Of a DNA stretch of 64,000 bases, positions 52,583 to 61,045 are shown in pieces; the first letter of the stretch is position 1; every line of letters begins with the position of its first letter. A program made the position numbers and the translations under genes. The stretch comes from Bradyrhizobium lupini. Its GTDB lineage: Bacteria; Pseudomonadota; Alphaproteobacteria; Rhizobiales; Xanthobacteraceae. The stretch covers positions 5,227,001 through 5,291,000 of the forward strand of contig NZ_CP162553.1 in the NCBI RefSeq assembly GCF_040939785.1, given 5' to 3'. Under the pieces are notes generated by a model, which saw only the letters and a program-made list of their open reading frames with translations, searched no databases and was not told the DNA's origin.

Positions 52583-53161
52583 ATGTCCACCGCCGAAACG
52601 CACCGGCAGATCACCGCGGACGAGATCGCCCACACCTTCGAGGAAGAGGCGACGCCCAAGGTCGATCTCGGCATCTACGCTTTCGAGGACTGGGTCGCGC
52701 TGGCGATCTTCTGGGTGATGGCGCTCGCCGTCTTCCTCCAGTTCTTCACCCGTTACGTCCTCAACGACAGCTACGCCTGGACCGAGGAGATCGCGACCTA
52801 CTGCCTGATCGGCGTGGTCTTCATCGGCTCCTCGATGTGCGTGCGGCTGTCGCGGCACATCCAAGTCGACCTGCTCTATCGCTATCTTCCGCACCTTGTG
52901 GCGCGCGCATTGTCGACAGTGATCGATCTGATTCGGATCGTCTTCTTCGGTTACGCCATCAAGCTGGTCTGGGTCTACATCCAGATCATCGGCGACGAAT
53001 CCATGACCACCATCAATCTTCCCAAGGACTACGTCTATTACGCCGTGCTGGCGGGCTTCGTGCTGATGTTCGTCCGCTCGGTGCAAGTGGCCATACAACA
53101 TTTGCGGCAGGGCTACTCGATCCTCGAACGTCCCGGCGCCTACGACGGCTTTGAAGGGTAA
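52583..53161 (+). CDS. dctQ: TRAP transporter small permease subunit (DctQ family)
   Basis: 192 residues with four predicted helices (roughly 38-58, 75-92, 110-135 and 150-170) and a 35-residue acidic N-terminal extension. DctQ hallmarks are FTRYVLNDSYAWTEEIATYCLIGVVFIGSSMCVR in pieces and the RHIQVDLLYRYLP loop. It has GAGG eight bases before the ATG. Gene order receptor, DctQ, DctM is standard. Four bases separate it from dctM. Confidence 0.92.
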   Translation: MSTAETHRQITADEIAHTFEEEATPKVDLGIYAFEDWVALAIFWVMALAVFLQFFTRYVLNDSYAWTEEIATYCLIGVVFIGSSMCVRLSRHIQVDLLYRYLPHLVARALSTVIDLIRIVFFGYAIKLVWVYIQIIGDESMTTINLPKDYVYYAVLAGFVLMFVRSVQVAIQHLRQGYSILERPGAYDGFEG

Positions 53162-53165
53162 TTCC

Positions 53166-54572
53166 ATGTTGCTGTTGCTTGGAGGCTTCCTCATCCTCAT
53201 GCTGCTCGGCGTTCCCGTGGCCATCGCCATGGCGGCGTCGTCGCTGCTCTACATCCTGGTCAGCGGCGTGACGCCCGACGTCACGCTGGCGCAGCGCATG
53301 ATCGCCGGTGTCGAGAGCTTTCCGTTGCTCGCCGTGCCGTTCTTCATCCTGGCCGGCAATCTCATGAACATCGCGGGCGTCACCGGGCGCATCTATAAAT
53401 TCGCCGTCGCGCTGGTCGGCTGGATGCGCGGCGGCCTCGGCCACGTCAATATCATTGGCTCGGTGATCTTCTCCGGCATGTCTGGCACCGCGATCGCGGA
53501 TGCCGCCGGTCTCGGTACCATCGAGATCAAGGCGATGAAGGACCACGGCTACTCCACGGAATTCTCCGTGGGCGTCACCGCGGCCTCCGCCACGCTCGGG
53601 CCGATCATCCCGCCGTCGCTGCCTTTCGTGATCTACGGCATGATGGCTAACGTCTCGATCGGCGCGCTGTTTCTGGGGGGCGTCATTCCAGGCGTCGTGC
53701 TGACGCTCCTGATGATGGCCACCGTCACCTACTTCGCGCACAAGAACAAATGGGGCAGCGATACGCCGTTCTCCTGGCCGCAATTGGGATCGGCGGGGCT
53801 CGAGATCCTCGTCGTATTGAGCTTCCCGATGGCTGTCTGGCTTCTGACGGTCGCCGGTCTCTCCACCAATTGGGCAGTTGGTCTCGGCCTGTTCGCGCTG
53901 CTCGCGATCGACTGGTACTTCGACTTCTCCGCGGTGATGGCGCTGATGGCGCCGGTGATCCTGATCGGCGGCATGACGCTCGGCTGGTTCACCCCAACGG
54001 AAGCCGCGGTCGCCGCCGTGATCTGGTCGCTGTTCCTCGGCCTGGTACGCTACCGCACCATGACGATGAAAACGGTCGCGAAAGCGACTTTCGACACCAT
54101 CGAGACCACGGCTTCGGTGCTGTTCATCGTCACGGCAGCCTCGATCTTCGCCTGGCTGCTGACGGTGTCGCAGGCAGCCCAGATGCTGTCGGACTGGATG
54201 CTCAGCATCACCCACAACAAATGGGTGTTCCTGGCGCTCGCCAACGTCCTGATCCTGTTCGTCGGCTGCTTCATCGACACCACGGCGGCGATCACCATTC
54301 TGGTGCCGATCCTGTTGCCGATCGTGCTCAAGCTCGGCATCGACCCGATCCATTTCGGTCTGATCATGACGCTGAACCTGATGATCGGTCTGCTGCATCC
54401 GCCGCTCGGCATGGTGTTGTTCGTGCTCGCGCGCGTCGCAAAGCTCTCGGTCGAGCGCACGACGGTGGCGATCCTGCCGTGGCTGGTGCCGCTGATGGTT
54501 GCGCTGATCGCGATCACCTACATCCCCGAATTGACCCTGTGGCTACCGAAATACATGGGACTTTCCAAATGA
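53166..54572 (+). CDS. dctM: TRAP transporter large permease subunit (DctM family)
   Basis: 468 residues from MLLLLGGFLILM, slightly longer than the first DctM of the window. Motifs: LLAVPFFILAGNLMNIAGVT, FSGMSGTAIADAAGLG, LGPIIPPSLPFVIYG, and GLLHPPLGMVLFVLARVA. The transport core has about twelve helices. Its stop overlaps the dehydrogenase ATG by ATGA, linking transporter and enzyme translation. Confidence 0.93.
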   Translation: MLLLLGGFLILMLLGVPVAIAMAASSLLYILVSGVTPDVTLAQRMIAGVESFPLLAVPFFILAGNLMNIAGVTGRIYKFAVALVGWMRGGLGHVNIIGSVIFSGMSGTAIADAAGLGTIEIKAMKDHGYSTEFSVGVTAASATLGPIIPPSLPFVIYGMMANVSIGALFLGGVIPGVVLTLLMMATVTYFAHKNKWGSDTPFSWPQLGSAGLEILVVLSFPMAVWLLTVAGLSTNWAVGLGLFALLAIDWYFDFSAVMALMAPVILIGGMTLGWFTPTEAAVAAVIWSLFLGLVRYRTMTMKTVAKATFDTIETTASVLFIVTAASIFAWLLTVSQAAQMLSDWMLSITHNKWVFLALANVLILFVGCFIDTTAAITILVPILLPIVLKLGIDPIHFGLIMTLNLMIGLLHPPLGMVLFVLARVAKLSVERTTVAILPWLVPLMVALIAITYIPELTLWLPKYMGLSK

Positions 54573-55618
54573 CCTCAACTGCTCTCGCCGCAACCCTGTT
54601 TGGCCCCGAAGATCTGCGCATGGTCGAGCATCCGCTCGACAAGCTCGCTGAAGGCATGGTGCGCCTCCGTTTCGGCGCCGGCGGCATCTGCGGCTCGGAC
54701 ATGCATTATTTCCGCCATGCCCGGACCGGCGATTTCGTGGTGAAATCGCCGCTGGTGCTCGGCCATGAAATCTCCGGCGAGGTCGTGGAGATCGCGGGCT
54801 CCGCGGCAAATCTAAAGGTCGGCGACCGCGTTGCCGTCAACCCGTCGCGCTGGTGCGGCCATTGCGGCGCCTGCCGCCAAGGCCGGCAGAACCTCTGCGA
54901 AAATATCTACTTCATGGGCTCGGCCTCGAAGACACCGCACATGCAGGGCGGCTTTGCCAACTATTTCGACGCGATCCCGGCACAGTGCGTGAAGATTCCC
55001 GATCATGTGTCCTATCAGGCCGCGGCGCTCGCCGAACCGCTCGCGGTCTGCCTGCACGCCGTCGCGCGTGCCGGCAACATCGATGGCAAGCGCGGCATCA
55101 TCTTCGGCGCCGGTCCGATCGGGCTTCTGACCATGCTCGCCGCGCGCCGCGCCGGCATGATCGACATCACGGTGGCCGACATCGCGCCGGCGCCGCTGGC
55201 CTTTGCGACCCGGCTCGGCGCCTCTCACGTCGAGAATGTCGCAGCCGGCGAGGAAGGCCTGAAGGCGCAGGCCACCTCGCGCCCCTACGATGTCGCTTTC
55301 GAAGTCTCGGGCACGGCTGCAGGCCTTGCCAGTGCGATCGGTATCGTCAGGCGCGGCGGCGTTGTGGTGCAGATCGGCAATTTGCCGGGTGGCCAGATTC
55401 CGGTGCCGGCCAATGCGGTGATGGCCAAGGAGATCGACCTGCGCGGCTCGTTCCGCTTCGGGCTTGAGTTCATGACGGCGGTGGAGCTGATCGCGGACGG
55501 CAGCGTCGACGTGCTGTCGCTGGTCACCGCCGAGCGGCCGCTGTCCACCGCGCCGGACGCGCTGCGGCTGGCGCTCGACCGCTCGCAGAGCGTCAAGGTC
55601 GTGCTGACCGCGAACTGA
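54569..55618 (+). CDS. Zinc-dependent medium-chain dehydrogenase, L-idonate/L-gulonate 5-dehydrogenase-like
   Basis: 349 residues. Catalytic zinc ligands lie in GICGSDMHYF and LGHEISGEV. A structural zinc site has four cysteines in CGHCGACRQGRQNLC. The NAD-binding Rossmann motif is IFGAGPIGLL. IdnD-type features include the GDFVVKSPLVLGHE region. It oxidises a hexonate at C5: L-idonate to 5-ketogluconate, or L-gulonate to fructuronate in RspB-type enzymes. With uxuB and uxuA beside it, L-gulonate oxidation to fructuronate is attractive. Translation is coupled to dctM. Confidence 0.85.
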   Translation: MTSTALAATLFGPEDLRMVEHPLDKLAEGMVRLRFGAGGICGSDMHYFRHARTGDFVVKSPLVLGHEISGEVVEIAGSAANLKVGDRVAVNPSRWCGHCGACRQGRQNLCENIYFMGSASKTPHMQGGFANYFDAIPAQCVKIPDHVSYQAAALAEPLAVCLHAVARAGNIDGKRGIIFGAGPIGLLTMLAARRAGMIDITVADIAPAPLAFATRLGASHVENVAAGEEGLKAQATSRPYDVAFEVSGTAAGLASAIGIVRRGGVVVQIGNLPGGQIPVPANAVMAKEIDLRGSFRFGLEFMTAVELIADGSVDVLSLVTAERPLSTAPDALRLALDRSQSVKVVLTAN

Positions 55619-55633
55619 TCGGGGAGAATTCTT

Positions 55634-56825
55634 ATGATGCTCGAGGGATGGCGCTGGTACGGGCCGGACGATCCGGTCTCGCTCGACGATGTCAGGCAGG
55701 CCGGGGCGAGCGACATTGTCTCGGCGCTGCATCAGGTGCCGATCGGCGAAGCCTGGACACGCAAGGCGGTCGAGGAGCGCAAGAACTTCATCGAGAGCGG
55801 CCAACCCGGGCGCTCGCGGCTGACCTGGTCGGTGGTGGAATCGATTCCGATCCCCGACGACGTCAAGCGTCTCGGGGCTAAAGCGACGCGCTCGATCGAG
55901 ACATGGATCGCCAGCCTGGAGGCGGCTGCCGCGGCCGGCATCAAGATCATCTGCTACAACTTCATGCCCGTCGTGGATTGGTGCCGCACCGATCTCGAAT
56001 GGGAGCTGCCGAACGGCGCCCGCGCCATGCGCTTCGATCAAGACCGTTTCGCGGCCTTCGAGCTGCACATCCTGAAGCGTCCCGCCGCCGTCCAGGAATA
56101 CTCGCCCGAGCAGCAGGCCCGCGCGAAAAAACTGTTCGAGCAGATGAGCCAGGCCGATATCGAATATCTCGTCATGGTCATCGCCAGCGCGCTGCCGGGC
56201 TCCACCACCGAGCCGTTGACCATCCCGCAATTCCGCGATCGGCTCGAAACATATCGCGACGTCACGCCAAAAATCCTGCGGCAGCATCTCGCCGAGTTTT
56301 TGGGCCGCGTCACCCCCGTCGCCGAGCAGCTCGGGGTCTCATTGACGCTGCATCCGGACGACCCGCCGCGCCCGCTGTTCGGTCTGCCGCGCGTCGCGTC
56401 CAGCGCCGATGACTATCAGGCGTTGTTCGATGCGGTGCCGTCAAAGGCGAATGGTATCTGCCTGTGCACGGGGTCGCTTGGCGTGCGCGCCGAGAACAAT
56501 CTTCCCGCGATGGCCGAACGCTTCGGCCCGCGCATTGCCTTTGCGCATCTGCGCGCGACCAAGCGCGAGGCGGATGGCCTGTCCTTCTACGAGTCCGATC
56601 ATCTCGACGGTGACGTCGACATGGTCGCGGTGCTGAAGGCGCTGCTGAAGGAGAACGCGCGGCGTTCGCCCGGCCAGAAAAATTGTGTTCCGGCCCGACC
56701 ACGGCCATCGCATGCTCGACGATCTCGCGGCCACCAAGCGCACCAATCCGGGCTACACCGCGATTGGCCGCCTCCGCGGCCTGGCCGAGCTCCGCGGCGC
56801 GATCCGCGCGATCGAGCATCGATAG
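55634..56825 (+). pseudogene. uxuA: Mannonate dehydratase UxuA, frameshifted near the C-terminus
   Basis: UxuA dehydrates D-mannonate to 2-keto-3-deoxygluconate. The frame has MLEGWRWYGPDDPVSLDDVRQAGA, KIICYNFMPVVDWCRTDL, LHPDDPPRP, CLCTGSLGV and AHLRATKREADG, all family features with metal-ligand His and Cys. An A5 run (56678-56682) shifts frame by +1 after GQK. The correct end ([14 protein letters not shown], with the catalytic-region HGH, to AIRAIEHR) is in the next frame and stops at 56825, giving ~396 residues if repaired. Read as is, the frame runs on into repeat DNA. The shift removes essential residues. Confidence 0.9.
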
Positions 56826-56846
56826 AGGCCAAAACTTTATCCATAC

Positions 56847-56926
56847 CGTCATTGCGAGCGCAGCGAACCAAACCAGAATTCCTCCGCGGAAGGACTCTGG
56901 ATTGCTTCGCTACGCTCGCAATGACG
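56847..56926. repeat. Palindromic intergenic repeat (cgtcattgcgagcg family)
   Basis: Terminal inverted repeats CGTCATTGCGAGCG / CGCTCGCAATGACG around an ~50-base middle with CCAGA/TCTGG pairing. It is a dispersed repeat type common in Rhizobiales. It lies just after uxuA. The rest of the gap to 57087 shows no gene. Confidence 0.75.
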
Positions 56927-57087
56927 CGGGGGAGAGGTGCCTCGTCTCAACCTTGTCCCCTTAGGCGCAAAGGCAGAATACGTCCCGGGCACGCGCACAG
57001 ATTGTCAAAATTCCAGCCATATGCGAAGGTAGCGTCATTCCGTTTTCGATCGACGTATTGCAGCAATAAGCCATTTAGGAGCTTGAT

Positions 57088-57999
57088 GTGAGCATTCTGG
57101 TCGAACTTCCTCCCGATCAATATGACCGACGGGCATTTGCAAAATTCAACGAGACATCAACCGGCTTTGATCTCGACATCGCTCGCGCGATGATGTGGAT
57201 GTCGCAACTCGCCTACGAGACCCATGTGCCGGACACGATCAACAGGGTCTCTCCTTTCTGGGATCTGTCCGGCGTCAAGTTGCTGAGCCAGCCGGCGCAT
57301 TCGACGCTGCCGCTGACCGACACGCGCGGGATCATCGCGAGCAAGGGTGACGCAACCATTGTCGCCTTCGCCGGCACCGACCCGCTTCATCTCCTGAACT
57401 GGGTCAGCGATTTCACGCTTGGCCGACCGAAGGCGCCCGTGCACCAGGGGTTCGTCGATGCGGCGGCGGCCGTGTGGGACGACGTGAAGAGCGCACTGGC
57501 GGCAGCGCTGGCGCGCAAATCACCGATCTTCATCACTGGGCACAGCCTCGGCGCCGCGATCGCGGTGGCAACGGCGGACTTCGCGCGGGAGCAGCTCCAG
57601 CTCGCGGATGCGCAGATCTATCTTTACGGTTGTCCGCGCGTGGGCCGCGACGATTTCGTCGCCCTCTACAACGGTACGTTCGGCAGGACGACCTATCGTC
57701 TCGTGCACGGCACCGACATCGTCCCGACCGTGCCTCCGCCCGGGCTTGGCTTTCATCACGTCGGCCGTTATCTCGCCTGTGCACGCGGCGCCAAATTCAG
57801 CGCCAGCCAGCTCACGACGAATGTTGGTTCGGATGAGCCAATGGCGAATGCTGGAATTGGTGAGCAGGTCCGCAATCTCCTCAGCGGCGTATCCGAGAAC
57901 ACGCGGACGGATGTCATCGGCAGGCTCACGGTGCTGCTGCCGGCAGGGATCGGCGATCACCTGCCCGATCGTTACTGTGCCGCGCTGACACCCGCCTAG
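57088..57999 (+). CDS. Class 3 lipase family protein
   Basis: 303 residues. Alpha/beta hydrolase of the lipase_3 type: IVAFAGTDPLHLLNWVSDF (oxyanion region and lid start), IFITGHSLGAAIAVATADF with the nucleophile Ser (about residue 152), YGCPRVGRDDFVALYN, the catalytic Asp in HGTDIVPTVPP and the His in FHHVGRYLAC. No signal peptide is seen, so it is probably intracellular. The substrate (lipid or polymer ester) is unknown. It stands alone between the uxu locus and the LysR gene. Confidence 0.88.
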   Translation: MSILVELPPDQYDRRAFAKFNETSTGFDLDIARAMMWMSQLAYETHVPDTINRVSPFWDLSGVKLLSQPAHSTLPLTDTRGIIASKGDATIVAFAGTDPLHLLNWVSDFTLGRPKAPVHQGFVDAAAAVWDDVKSALAAALARKSPIFITGHSLGAAIAVATADFAREQLQLADAQIYLYGCPRVGRDDFVALYNGTFGRTTYRLVHGTDIVPTVPPPGLGFHHVGRYLACARGAKFSASQLTTNVGSDEPMANAGIGEQVRNLLSGVSENTRTDVIGRLTVLLPAGIGDHLPDRYCAALTPA

Positions 58000-58013
58000 A
58001 CTCCGGTTTTGAT

Positions 58014-58055
58014 GCGTTTTCTTCACGTGAACCGGTCCACTTCGCCCGAAAACGC
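58014..58055. repeat. Short palindromic repeat (gcgttttcttcacg family)
   Basis: Ends GCGTTTTC and GAAAACGC flank ACGTGAACCGGTCCACTTCG. I recognise it as a widely dispersed Rhizobiales palindrome. It lies between the convergent lipase and LysR stop codons and may act as a shared terminator. Confidence 0.7.
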
Positions 58056-58056
58056 T

Positions 58057-58995
58057 CTAGTAGCAAGCCGCCATCGCGCCGAGCTTCGGATAGAGCCGGT
58101 CGATCGCGGCGATCTCGCTTTTCATCTGCGCGGTGATCCAGTCGCGGATCTCGGCGGCGATGGGACGCATCGGCCGGTTGCGCGGTGGCAGGAATTCGCA
58201 GATGCGGCGTGTGGTGGTGAGCGTGTCGGAGGCGGGCACCAGCGCGCCGGTCAATAGCCAGTGCGAGGCGACCGTCAGCCAACCGAGCGCGATGCCCTGG
58301 CCGAGCAGGGCGGCCTGCATCACGACGGCATAGTCCGTGAAGCTCAGCGCCTTGGCCGCACCGCGGCGCCCGGTGAGAAGCGATGCGTAATCCGCGGCCC
58401 AGTCGCCCGGCGTCTCGGCGAGCCGAATGATGGTGTTGCCTTCGGCGGGATCGGTTTCGCCGAGATAGGCAGGGCTGCACATCGGCAGCATGACCTCCTT
58501 CATCACCAGCGTGCCACCGGATGACGGCTCCTCGCGATCGCGGAAGCGCATGCCGAGGTCGACATTCTCCACTGGTCCGCGCAGCGCGCCGGAGATCAGC
58601 TGAAAGCGCAAATCGACCTGAGGAAATTGCTTCTGCAGCTTGTCGATGCGCGGCATCAGCCAATGCGTGGTGAAGGCGGAGGAGACCGACAGTGTCACCG
58701 TCTCGGTGCCCTTCCGGCGCCGCTCGATCTCGACCAGCCCGCTTTCGATGCTGCGAAAGCCTTCGAGCACGCGGCGATACAAGAGTTCGCCTTCCTCAGT
58801 GAGCACCGCGCGTCCCGCCTTGCGGTCGAATAGGCGAACGCCGAGATGGTCCTCGAACTGACCCAGCATCCGGCTCACCGCAGGCTGGGTGACGTTCAGT
58901 TCGGCGGCCGCCGCCGTGAAGCTGCCATTGCGCGCCGCTGCGTCGAAGACGAACAGGGCGTTACTTGAGGGCAGCATCCGGCGCAGCTCGGGCAT
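58057..58995 (-). CDS. LysR family transcriptional regulator
   Basis: 312 residues. The helix-turn-helix (about residues 8-67) has SNALFVFDAAARNGSFTAAAAELNVTQPAVSRMLGQFEDHLGVRLFDR in broken motifs (GSFTAAA; TQPAVSR; LGVRLF). The rest is the two-lobed effector domain, GcvA-like, ending near residue 300. An alternative start is MLPSSN at 58977. It is divergent from the polyamine-type ABC operon at 59158, so it probably regulates that operon in response to its substrate. No exact T-N11-A box was assigned in the ~160-base gap. Confidence 0.9.
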   Translation of the reverse strand: MPELRRMLPSSNALFVFDAAARNGSFTAAAAELNVTQPAVSRMLGQFEDHLGVRLFDRKAGRAVLTEEGELLYRRVLEGFRSIESGLVEIERRRKGTETVTLSVSSAFTTHWLMPRIDKLQKQFPQVDLRFQLISGALRGPVENVDLGMRFRDREEPSSGGTLVMKEVMLPMCSPAYLGETDPAEGNTIIRLAETPGDWAADYASLLTGRRGAAKALSFTDYAVVMQAALLGQGIALGWLTVASHWLLTGALVPASDTLTTTRRICEFLPPRNRPMRPIAAEIRDWITAQMKSEIAAIDRLYPKLGAMAACY

Positions 58996-59157
58996 AACAC
59001 CATGTTATGACCCAGGTGAGAATTTGGCAATTGCCGAGTTTTGCCAAGTCTGGTGTCATTGGCGTCATAGCCAAAAGACAGGGCCTGCGAGCGAAGATGT
59101 TGGTGCGGTGCACGCTTCGACCAGGAGTGCTCAAATTCCTGTCTATAAAGCAGGCTT

Positions 59158-60289
59158 ATGGCGCGCAGTGAAGCACGCCGGCTCAGGAGATGGCGAGGTC
59201 GATCGTTGGACAAACGAGCGGAAAGCGTCGAGATCAGATCCGCGAGCAAGGCCTATGGTGCCGTTCGCGCCCTCGACGACGTGTCCCTCAATGTCGCCGC
59301 CGGCGAGTTCGTTTCCCTGCTCGGCCCCTCCGGCTCCGGCAAGACGACGTTGCTCGGCATCCTCGGCGGCTTCATCCTGCCATCGAGCGGAACGATCTTG
59401 TTCGGCGGCCGCGACGTCACCTGGATGCCGCCGCACAAGCGCGACATCGGCGTCGTGTTCCAGAACTACGCGCTGTTCCCGCATATGAGCGTCGGCGAGA
59501 ATGTTGCCTTTCCCTTGCGCGCGCGACGGCTGCCGAAGGCGGCCTGGCCGGATAAGGTGCGCGCGGCGCTTTCGATGGTCGGTCTTGCCGGCTACGAAGA
59601 GCGCGGTATCGCGCAACTCTCCGGCGGCCAGCGCCAGCGCGTGGCGCTCGCACGCGCCATGATCTTCGAGCCGCGGCTGATCCTGATGGACGAACCGCTG
59701 TCCGCGCTCGACAAGCAACTGCGCAGAATCCATGCAGATCGAGCTGCGCGCGCTGCACAAGCGCATCGGCGCCACCATCATCTACGTCACCCACGATCAG
59801 CGCGAAGCGCTGACCATGAGCGACCGCGTCGCCGTGATGAAGGACGGCAGGCTGATCCAGATCGACGCGCCCGAGCGCCTGCACGATCATCCCGCGGATT
59901 CCTTCGTCGCGAGTTTCATTGGCGAGGCCACGATGCTTCCCGTGCGACGCGTCGATGCCTCCGGCGTTGCGCTCGGCAATGTGCTTCTGCGCAGCGCCCG
60001 CGCCATTCCCGACGGGGACGCGCTGATGCTCGCCGTGCACAGCGAAAAACTGCTGATCGACGATGGTGCGCCGGACACCGCCTGCAATCGGCTCACCGGC
60101 ACGGTCACCGACATCGTCTATCAGGGCGAGAGTCTGCGCATCTTCCTGGCGCTCGCCGATGGCATCGTGCTCAGCCTGCGCCAGGCGAGCTATCACCAGG
60201 CCTACAGCCGCATCCCGCCGCTGGGCGGCAGCCTTACCGTGACCCTTCACCCCGAGGACACCATCGTCGTGCCCAGGGTGAGGGACTGA
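59158..60289 (+). pseudogene. ABC transporter ATP-binding protein, polyamine type (PotA-like), frameshifted
   Basis: The first frame has Walker A LGPSGSGKTTLLGILGGF, the Q-loop VFQNYALFPHMSVGENVAFPL, signature LSGGQRQRVALARAM and Walker B LILMDEPLSALDKQLR. After QLR an extra base near 59725 breaks the frame. The next frame resumes with MQIELRALHKRIGATIIYVTHDQREAL (H-loop) and a TOBE-like end to PRVRD. Removing one A from the CGCAGAATCC segment would restore LRESMQIEL. The intact length would be ~376 residues. The start may be a TTG at 59206. Without repair the ATPase lacks its H-loop and would be inactive. Confidence 0.9.
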
Positions 60290-60325
60290 ACCCAAGCCTT
60301 GTCCAACCGAGAGAAGAAGCCAAAA

Positions 60326-61042
60326 ATGTCGTCAGCAGCCTCGTTCAGCAATTTCAAGGTTCTCACCTTCGACGTCGTCGGCACCTTGATCGATTTCGAG
60401 ACCGGCGTGCTCTCCGCGGTGCGCCGGATCTCGGGCAAGTCGCCGGCCGAGCTCAGCGACGACAAGATCTTCGAATCCTACAAGCGCGGTCGCGACAAGC
60501 ACCACGAGCGTTCGAGCGAGGTGATGTTCCATGTCTATCGCTATCTTGCCAAGGAACTCGGGCTGCAGGCCGATGACGCCTCCTGCGACGTGTTCCAGCT
60601 CGCGGTGCTGCGCTGGGGACCGTTCCCAGACTCGGTCGAGGCTCTGAAGCGCCTGAGAACCAAATTCCGCCTGGTCGCGATGACCAATGCCGACCGCGTC
60701 GCGCTGTCCTGTTACGCGCACGCGCTCGGCAATCCCTTCGACGATACCGTTTGCGCCGACGAGACTGGCGTTGCGAAACCCGATCCGGAGTTTTTCGCCT
60801 ACAACAAGGGCCGCCAGTCCGCTTTCGGCTACAAGCAGTCCGATATCCTTCACGTCGCGCAGAGCCAGTATCACGACATCGGGATTGCGCGGAAACTCGG
60901 CTACAAGGTGTGCTGGATCGAGCGCCGCCAGGGCATGGCCGGTTTCGGAGGCACACCGGCCGTGGAGACGCTGACCAAGCCGGACTTCCATTTTCCGACG
61001 TTGAAGGCGCTTGCCGATGCGGCCATCGGGCCGGCGGCGTAA
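60326..61042 (+). CDS. HAD family hydrolase, haloacid dehalogenase type II-like
   Basis: 238 residues from MSSAASFSNF. Motif I is LTFDVVGTLIDFETG (Asp nucleophile; Val replaces the usual Tyr of DxYGT). Motif II is VAMTNADRVAL, motif III has VAKPDPEFF with the Lys, and motif IV DILHVAQSQYHDIGIARKLGYKVCWIERR. The family hydrolyses 2-haloacids or phosphoesters. In this operon between a polyamine-type transporter and an amine oxidase, a phosphatase or dehalogenase role on the imported compound is possible. Substrate unknown. Confidence 0.85.
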   Translation: MSSAASFSNFKVLTFDVVGTLIDFETGVLSAVRRISGKSPAELSDDKIFESYKRGRDKHHERSSEVMFHVYRYLAKELGLQADDASCDVFQLAVLRWGPFPDSVEALKRLRTKFRLVAMTNADRVALSCYAHALGNPFDDTVCADETGVAKPDPEFFAYNKGRQSAFGYKQSDILHVAQSQYHDIGIARKLGYKVCWIERRQGMAGFGGTPAVETLTKPDFHFPTLKALADAAIGPAA

Positions 61043-61045
61043 GGC

